NCBI GenBank assembly: GCA_947034885.2
Contig: OX344756.2
Coordinates: 16,984,098 to 17,048,097, forward strand
DNA length: 64,000 bases
Reading direction: 5' to 3'
Source: Thuidium tamariscinum
Taxonomy: Eukaryota > Streptophyta > Bryopsida > Hypnales > Thuidiaceae
The position numbers were made by a program, and so were the translations under genes. The notes under the pieces were generated by a model that had not been told where the DNA came from, did no database searches, and saw only the letters and a program-made list of their open reading frames with translations. Positions within the stretch are counted from its first letter, which is position 1. The number at the start of each line of letters is the position of its first letter. Below, piece after piece: positions 56,434 to 64,000 of this stretch.

Positions 56434-59400
56434 TCATGGCAATGACAGTAAAATGAACATTAGGAAGAAGGAAGTCACCTTTGATGCAGCTCCTGCTGGT
56501 TTTGGGAGACCAACTGGCCTTGCCTTCGATGCAGACTTTGCTACCTTCACCGCCTGTGGTGCCTTGCCGGCACGTCGAGGCCTTCCGGAGGACTCACTGG
56601 GTGCGTCTACCTCTTCCTGTACAAAATGAGAAAAACAAAGGAACACAATTCATTGTCACATATACTAGCATGAACAATACGGAATTGGACTTCAATTCTA
56701 TAGTAGAAAAAGGATAGCATGCATTTATAGAGAAAGAAGGGTTCAAATCCCTTCGACACTAAAGACATTATTAGAAGAAATTAGTTATATGACAAACACC
56801 GAACTCAGAGCATGTCTTCTCTGATGCATCCACCTGTCCCTGAAGACGTCCATGAGGACGTTCTTCTTGACAGGGTACAACGTCCTCTACAACGAGTTCC
56901 ATTGACATTGTACACCTTCCTTGCTCTTTTAGGTAGACTCAGAGCGTTCGCGCAATGTGAGGTCAAGAAATCTTGGACATACCTCGGCTTCTTGTACCTG
57001 CACTGCTATAGGCAAGCTGCCCTGTTCTTCGTCAACATTACCTTCACGCACAGCTACGACGCCCTCGCTGCTTTGTTTTCCTCCGTCATTTGCTCCAATG
57101 GAGTTAGCATCCCCGCCTTCGTCATCTCCCTCATTCCCTGCAGCATTGGCTGACGCCTCTCCTGATTTTGTGACTCCCGCTTCAGTATCGGTTGTCTTGT
57201 CCTCCGTGACATCACCATGCACGTGTTGTGCGTCCTCTTCGACATCAAGATGAACAGGTTCCACGTTCATAGGAGCAGCATTAATGGGAGGCTGAACCGG
57301 AGTTGGCTCTGGCACCACTTCCTGGACTGCCGCTGCCGCTGTGGTGTCTTTCTTGGAGTTTCCGTGCTTCCCACCTCGACTCTCAAGAATTTGGTGCATC
57401 ATCTCTTCCAACCGCTTCTGGGACGACGTGACATTCTCCCCCAGAATTGTGACGCTCTTCTCCAACTCCGACACACGTGCCCGCACTTCGTCCATGTCTT
57501 TCTTGTGATCACGTCGGGACTTCTTCTTCTCTTCCTGCCTCCGCTTGAACTCCTTCTGGACTTCATCATCCACCTCAGCATCAAAGGGTGCACGGCCCTT
57601 CAACATAGTCTACATCACCCACCATGCATTGCAAAGAAAGAATGAAGTGAGTATCATCTTCTCGACTGCATGAAGAGGAATCGAGCGACTTCCTATCCTT
57701 CGCCGCATGAGGAAGTACAAGTCTTACACGTTCATTTTGACGTCATAGAAGATGAAGACTGTCTTATTTGATGTCAGAGAAGACACATGACGTCCTCTTT
57801 GACGTCACTGGAAACACAACGAGTCCTCTTAGACGTGCTGTATAACAAGAAAGGTGACACGTTCAAAGCCTATGCACACTTTACATTCCAAAAGAGATTT
57901 AGGGCGCTTACCAAGCGTGACACAACCTCCCTCTCAATGGCCTTCATTTGTGCTGTTGTTGACCCCTTACCCTTTGAAATTGAACGCATTTGTGCCGATT
58001 TCTCTTGAGCTGCTTCAGTGGCCCGTATGGCTTGAAGTTCCTTCCAATGTGTAGGGCTCACATCTTCCGGTCTAGGTGAGTTCGAGTCTATTAGACTATT
58101 GATTTTGTAACGCAGCACAATCAGTGACTTTGTTATAATTGGCCCCAGGTAACTTTGACTCACTCGGTTGGAAGCCCCGCACATCTGCCAATCTGGAAGC
58201 CATGACACTACATTCAGTACGAAACACAACTGAGAAGCAGCCTTGCTTCTCCGTAACAAGGTTATATTTTCGAGAGACTGAATGATGGAAGTGACAATAC
58301 ATCACAGATTGATGGAAGGGGCAAGATGTAATGAAAGCAGCTACAGTACCGTTTCCCAACAGTCCTCTAGTGTCACCTGTATTGAATGTAGACTGCCTAA
58401 GAGGACATCACACTAAACATGGCCTCGTCAATAGTGTTGTTTTCAACGACGTCAAAGATGACAGGAGGAGTGGTAAGGAAGTGTGAAGACCGACAACACA
58501 AATGCTCTGGAAACCAGACAGCACGAATTCAGCATAGACCTGTGTAAATTCTCTTGAATAGACGCCGTCTTTCAGAGCGTGGCTGTCCTTCCCAACCCAC
58601 AGTGGGATCAAGATCTTTGGCATATTTCTTGACATCGCTCCTGAAGGCATCCTTCATGGATCCAAACGGCCACCCGTGGATGTCCAATTCGATGGGTTTC
58701 CTCATGAAACAGCTCGACGATGGTTTGTCATCTTTTTGCACCTGCAAGGCTTCGATAGCGTCATCAGTATCGCAATCAGACTCTTGATTCTCGTCATTGT
58801 TGTCTCTAGAGTGTGTGTCGTATCCCCGGCTGCAGAACAGCATTCACATTTCACGTGTTAGTACAGTCAATGCAATGTGGCATGTCCCCACCAACATTGA
58901 CACACAAGAACTCCCACCCCGACCACGGCCCTTCTCTTTGCGGTGTTTCAGAAGCTGATTCCTAAATAATGGAACCCTATGCCGCATTCCGCCAAAGACT
59001 GCGTCTTCTGGGACATCAGCTTTGACGCGTCCCATGTTTTTCTGTACATCTGTATAGACCACCATGAGCCCTGAAGGGAATCAAATCGCCTAGAACGCAC
59101 GGTACAAGCTCGGATGTACGTGCACATGGCACATGGAACTCATGAGATACCGCCAATGACGGAGAAAGATGTTTCGAGCTTCCATACAATCCCCCACCTC
59201 ATGTCAACGTAGACGTCAACATTGACGCATACTAATTACAGGTGACATCAACCAAGACGTGAGATTCTAGCCTAAGTCAATTTTGACGTCAAACCAGACG
59301 GAACACTGTTTACCCAGACATCAACGCTAACAACCTGTCTTCGCCAATGAAACACGTAGCACTCATTGAGAGAAGAGTGGACCACTATTCACCTCCAAGA

Positions 59401-60786
59401 CTGCTCCTTCAATCCACCGCTCTCCTTGCCTTCCTCCATTGCTGTGTCTTCGTCTTCAACGTCATCTGAAACGTCCACCACTGCATTCTTCTTCCTGGGG
59501 GGGGCGACCTCATGCGCAGGGGACTTCCGCTTCGGTTGTTTGGAGAAGTTTGGGTCCTCTCTGGCTTTAGACCTCTACTCTCCAGCTGCACGCATGTGCC
59601 TTCCTGGGGGGATGGCTTGTTTTTCCGCCGGGACATTGTCGCGACTCGGCAACTGCTTCCGCTTTGTCGGCTTTTCACGTGGAACCTTGCCGCGGGCCAT
59701 GCCTGCCTCTCCGCCTCTCCAGTGCACAAAGAACTCTCCCTGTTGCTGCATCACAAGGCACACGGACGTTACAGAAATTTGGATGGTCCCAAGTTTAGGC
59801 CTTCAACACCAGTTAAGAGGTGCACAACAATGTTCACGCTGGCAACGACGGAGACAAGCGTGGCATGCAATGGATGTTAAGCCTGCGCCGCTGTCCCCAT
59901 GAGAACTACCAATTCTCGAACAACCCAGCATGCATCCCTAAACGCATGCCAATTCTGATGTCCTTGACGTCCTCTCGAAACCCTGGAGAGCTCCCTATCC
60001 TTGACGTCCTCCCGAAACCCTCGAGAGCTCCCCGTCCTCCACTGTCCTCGGGATATGCTTTGGAATGCCCAATTGACCACAACGCGGAGGTCCCCAAATT
60101 GGAAAAGCAGATTACAGGAGAGGAACTTACGGGATGACGGCGAATTCCTCAAGCAATTCCGCCCCGACGTTGCGCATCGAATTCAAAATAGTCGGTGCTG
60201 CAATGCCTGGTGAGGGAGACAAAATGGGAACACCCACAACACGTCCACCGTGACACAGAATGGGAGAAGAGGCCCCTTCATTGAAGACGGCCGGAGTGGC
60301 CAATACCCGGCTGCCCCTTTACAGATTTATACTCGTGCATGACCCTAATACCGCGGTGTGCAGCGAGGGACACGTAGGGCTTTTCGGCGGCGGCATTTCA
60401 AAATGCGAATACCATGCTCTTGCAATGGCATTAACCACCTCGATTACAAGTGCAATTAATAAAAATACCAACCACAACAAGAAATTAAATTCCAATTTCA
60501 CCTGCTGGGGAGGTGGGTTCGGACCAGCTCCGTCAAATTCAGTAGCCGTGGACGCACTGGGCACAGCTGCTTGGTCCACCAATCTTGAAGTCCTCGGAGC
60601 ATTTCCCTCACGCATTGTGTTAGACGAAGGCTTCATCGCGCTCTTCATCGGGGAACGTTGCGAGACAAGATCCGTGAGAGCCAACGCTGCCTCCGAGTCC
60701 TCCACGTTCGTCACAGGTGCCTCTTCTAAGTTCTCTGCAAAACGGACAATCCGCCAACGCTTCGGGACACCAGAGAGGATTGCCAT
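56434..60786 (-). CDS. TNP1/Transposase_24-like accessory gene of the CACTA element
   Basis: Second gene of En/Spm-type elements, expected to bind element DNA in the nucleus. Coding blocks in minus-strand order: 60786-60502 (starts MAILSGVPKRWRIVRF, donor CAG|GTGAAA); about 59750-59415 (MARGKVPREKPTKRK, then the basic KQPKRKSPAH and acidic DDVEDEDTAMEE); about 58790-58555 (IHGWPFGSMKDAFRSDVKKY); about 58070-57915 (SPTHWKELQAIR, QEKSAQMRSISKGKGSTTAQ); 57606-56929 (charged coiled coil FKRRQEEKKKSRRDHKKDMD, then an acidic tail); and 56620-56480 (basic, with GRPRR). The HWKEL...S.Q.R...G order is that of Pfam Transposase_24. An in-frame TAG lies at 59575-59577 within the second block. Exon joins are not resolved and there may be further short exons, for example 60206-60131. 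Confidence 0.55.
59955..60035. repeat. Two tandem GACGTCCTC units
   Basis: TTGACGTCCTCTCGAAACCC and TTGACGTCCTCCCGAAACCC start two direct copies of a unit of about 37 bp, inside the span of the minus-strand gene. Confidence 0.75.
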
Positions 60787-61773
60787 ATCGGTAAGATCTC
60801 GGCCGCAAATGAGTACTATGCTTCTGCCTCACAAAGAATGATTACCCTAAACCCTAATCTGCTATAGAAGTCTTCTTAAAAAATGATGTGACTTCCTGTA
60901 TAAGCGTGCGACACGTCGGATTTCTTTTTCAGGAGCATGTCTCAAAACAGAGCTGTGTTCTTCTTGACGTCAAACATGACGTCTAGAAAAACATGAGGTC
61001 GTCTTCATTCCTATGTACAAGCCACATGCCCTGCCTATGTCAGCGTCAATTACACAGATCCGTAGTGATTGTCGGAAAATAAGTGGTGAAAAGGACAACA
61101 TGGGTGGCCATTTTTCAAAGGCTAACGGCATTGTATCCCCTTCTCAACTTAGTCATAGACATTGTTCAGGCCATTAATTACAATACTATATTGGTCATAG
61201 GAAATCTTTTCGTCCACTTCAGAGAAGACACTTCAGTGTACAAAGAAATTTAACAAGGATTTGCTGTGAGTCTATGACTTGCCCAGTCCTTCTCTTCTTT
61301 GTGATGCTCATCTTGACATCTTACTGGACGTCATGCGTTGACAACAACATTTTTGTGTACGTCAATTTGGATGTCACATGTGATAAGACCATGTTCCTCT
61401 GCACATCTGTGGCAAGGTGCACAGTAGAACTGAATGGCACTTTTGGCATCTTCAAGAATTGCTATGATATGATTTTTCTCATGATCTTCTTAGTCCGACA
61501 CCCCAATCATATCATTCTCTTCTAGGCATTAATTTTTTTTTAAAACCTCTTCATGTAGGGAAGTGATGGTACGACACTAAAGTGTTCTCTGCTTCGGCTA
61601 GTGCTTCTTTGCCACATGCTCTGTCACCAATGTCCACCTTCTAAATTATGAAATCTCTCTTCAGATTTATCATGAACATGATGGGCTTCTTCTTCAGTCA
61701 TCATACAGTACTTTTCTCCAGTTAATGAAGACCTTTTAGCGGATGGCATGCTACTTGCACATGCAAGAGAAGG

Positions 61774-63573
61774 ATGGCAACGCAATCGAATCCAAACTTA
61801 CAGCGACGTCGCAATACAATCCGCATTACTGAAGATGGTCGTACGCTTCGCCACATTCCTGTAGGGGACTTGATATTGCATACAGAGCTACGAGTGGCAA
61901 CCGAAAAGAATGTTCAGTCTTTCCGATGTCCATGCCGAGATTGCAAAGGTGGACGTCGGAAATCCATCCAAGTCATACGGCAACACCATGCGGCAGTGGG
62001 TAGGGACCCATTTCTCAAAAAATCGCTCATTGGCGGGGACCCCATTGAGGGGTACCCTGCAGGTGGAATTTGGGTTGAAGATGTCACATTTGACGACGAC
62101 AACGTTGTCATAGACGTCCACGAAGACATCAGATCCAACAACGCAGACAATGCTGCAGCAGAGGATTTCGACATGGAAGACCCTCAATACAACAGCCTTG
62201 TACTAGATGAGTTCCATGAAGTTCAACGTCAAGTTATGGAGGCTCTAGATCGAGGGGACGCTTTGCATGAAGAAGCAGAGGCTGCAAGGGAGGCAGTTGA
62301 CCAAGATGATGGGGCCACTGATACCTTAGAGGATCTGGATGATTTATACACCCAAGCAACCACCCCCGTATATGCAGGATCATCTACAAGCATTGTATCA
62401 GCAACAATCATAATCATGAATATGTGCACAGTGTTCCATGTGAACAACAAATTCAGCAATGAATTATTCCGATTCTTATCCACCGATTTACTACCGCAAG
62501 GCAATAAATTGCCACATACCCATTACGAGGCACGGAAGAGCATAAGACGATTGGGCTTGCATTATAACAATGTGCATGCATACCCAAATGGTTGTGTTCT
62601 TTTTGAAGATGATTATGGAGGGTGTGATACTTGCCCTAAGTGTAACACCTCTCGATGGTTGGACGGGAGCAACCGTATTCCTTCGAAGGTCATTCGTCAC
62701 TTTCCCCTCATTCCCAGGTTGAAACGAATGTGGAGGTCGACGGAGATCGCACGCATGCTCACAGGGTACACTAAGCACGTCAGCTCAGACGGCGTGATGC
62801 GCTCAGTGGTGGACAGCCTAGCATGGAAGCACATTGACACTGATGTCGCGTTTGACAACTTCGGAGCTGAACCTCGTAACATGCGGCTTGCATTAGCTTT
62901 AGATGGTGTCAACCCATTCAAGCTGAACAATACGAACTGGTCAACTTGGCCCGTGCTGATCTTAATATACAATTTGGAGCCATGGTTTGTGACGAAGAAA
63001 TTTTTCATTTCATTGTGCATCTTGATTTCCGGGAAGCACTCCCCTACCTCTAGTGGTCTTAATGTCTTCATTCGCCTTCTTTTGAAGGAGTTGCAGGAAC
63101 TATGGCATGGAGTTCCGGCACTTGATTTTTCACGACTAGAAGGGAGTCGTACATTCACATTACATGCCATTCTCATGTGGACCATCTCAGATTTTCCAGC
63201 TTATGGACTCATCTCCGGACTTTGCACCAAGGGCTATAAAGGCTGCCTTCCCTGTGGACCTGACACTGATGCAAGAATGGCAAAGACAGGTGACGTTCTT
63301 CCGAATAGAAGAACAAAGGGATCCAAGATTGTATATGGTGGCATTCGTCGGTACTTGCCTAGGCACCACCCGTACCGTAGGAACTTGAGATTCAACGGTA
63401 AAGTGGAGCACCGTTCCAAGCCCAGAATAATGACAGGTCAAGATGTTATCCGCTACGCAGCTTGGCGGCAATCATACTTGGATCTAGGAGGGAGGGAGAA
63501 TGGACCAGATGACCCTGTGCACATCACGGGAGTGAAAAGACGATGTGCTTTGTATGATCTGTCGTACTGGGAG
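61774..63573 (+). CDS. TNP2 transposase of the CACTA element, first exon(s), 3' end outside
   Basis: DDE-type transposase (Pfam Transposase_21). The ATG at 61774 begins MATQSNPN. A cysteine motif, RCPCRDC at residues 51-57, resembles the transposase-associated N-terminal domain. An acidic linker follows (residues about 105-200), then CDTCPKCNTSRW (Cys284, 287, 290), LALALDGVNPF (Asp377, the probable first catalytic Asp), STWPVLILIYNLEPW, WTISDFPAYG and the Cys491/Cys494 pair in GCLPCGPD. The frame stays open to a stop at 63631, but family similarity ends at LYDLSYWE, exactly at a GAG|GTGAGG donor (63573/63574), so an intron probably begins there and the rest lies beyond 64,000. The second and third acidic residues are not in view. 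No lesion is seen in this part. Confidence 0.88.
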
Positions 63574-64000
63574 GTGAGGACTCTACAATACTACACTAGA
63601 AAGATTGCTGTCTCGTTCTTCTGTTCTTATTGACATGCTGTGGGACAAGTGGAGAAACTGTCAATGTTCAAGGCGTCAAGTCAGATGTCCTCTTCAACGT
63701 CATAGTGAACGTCATTGAAAACAATGTGTGTCATTTTTGACATACGTAGGTACAGTACAGAACATGGTACTGTAATGTCGGTGTAGTCAGACTTGGTCCT
63801 ATATGTCACAAACGGCCTTTTTAGGCAAGTCTACAGACGTGCACAGTAGGCGTATATTGGGAGCCTGAAGAAATACACACTCAAACTATAAAACAAGTAC
63901 AGTCCATCATTGAAGTTCAATCTCCAGAAGTCTTGCTAGTACAAGTCATACCTTGCATGTAGGAATAAGTGCCATGACAAGAAGTGCATTTTTTCATTTG
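63574..64000 (+). other. Probable intron start and GACGTC-rich CACTA interior
   Basis: It begins GTGAGGACTC. It contains CAACGTCATAGTGAACGTCA and further GACGT motifs. No coding similarity is seen up to the window edge. Confidence 0.5.

Larger units (their letters stand above)
54968..64000 (+). mobile_element. CACTA (En/Spm) transposon, left end to beyond the window
   Basis: The left terminus is CACTATAAGAAATAGGTG at 54968, the classical CACTA end, preceded by TTA as a possible 3-bp target copy. Inside are GACGTC-containing subterminal repeats, a minus-strand TNP1-like gene and a plus-strand TNP2 transposase. The GACGTC motif is still present at 63,660-63,740, so the element continues past 64,000. 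At least 9 kb of it is in view. GC content is clearly higher than outside. Confidence 0.85.

Noticed and set aside
56725..56765. tRNA-like T-arm (AAGGG-TTCAAAT-CCCTT)
   Set aside because: No matching acceptor stem, D-arm or anticodon arm could be placed upstream at the right distance.
61274..61525. 83-residue hydrophobic frame upstream of the TNP2 gene
   Set aside because: It has no similarity I recognise and no splice link. It lies in the divergent promoter region of the CACTA element.

Overview
The window reads as nuclear DNA of a land plant. The evidence is two intron-containing plant-type UDP-glycosyltransferase genes with a complete 44-residue PSPG box, an En/Spm-type CACTA transposon, spliced genes with GT-AG introns, and very AT-rich repeat-filled spacers. 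No bacterial-style operon, rRNA, tRNA or CRISPR array was seen. Almost all recognisable repeats are DNA transposons and MITEs, and no Gypsy or Copia coding sequence is visible. I cannot fix the lineage from this; a non-seed plant or gymnosperm is possible.

Layout. From 1 to 28 kb there is no convincing cellular gene. The stretch is a mosaic of MITE families: elements bounded by TTAA with CCC...GGG ends, a CATTAGA...TCTAATG family, a CATAACATT family, TA-flanked palindromes and a Tourist-like element. Many are nested. A GC-richer block at 15.8-19.4 kb with a TATA box, tandem repeats and a primer-binding-site-like motif may be a long LTR. A 1-kb hairpin lies at 24.7-25.7 kb, and a related repeat at 41.9 kb lacks it. 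From 28.4 to 35.6 kb there are two convergent UDP-glycosyltransferase paralogues with the same intron position; they are the only clear host genes. From 36 to 45.8 kb repeats resume.

From 45.8 to 54.5 kb there is a broken, intron-rich transposase of the Plavaka/KDZ type (plus strand), with an unidentified multi-exon gene diverging from it (minus strand). The two may be the gene pair of one old transposon. A MITE interrupts the transposase between two tryptophan codons. From 54,968 to beyond the right edge there is a CACTA transposon. It has a CACTA terminus, repeated GACGTC motifs, a minus-strand TNP1/Transposase_24-like gene and a plus-strand TNP2 transposase that runs off the window through a splice donor.

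The glycosyltransferases are expected to be cytosolic enzymes that transfer sugar from a UDP donor to a small acceptor, which I cannot name. The other coding sequence is transposon-borne.
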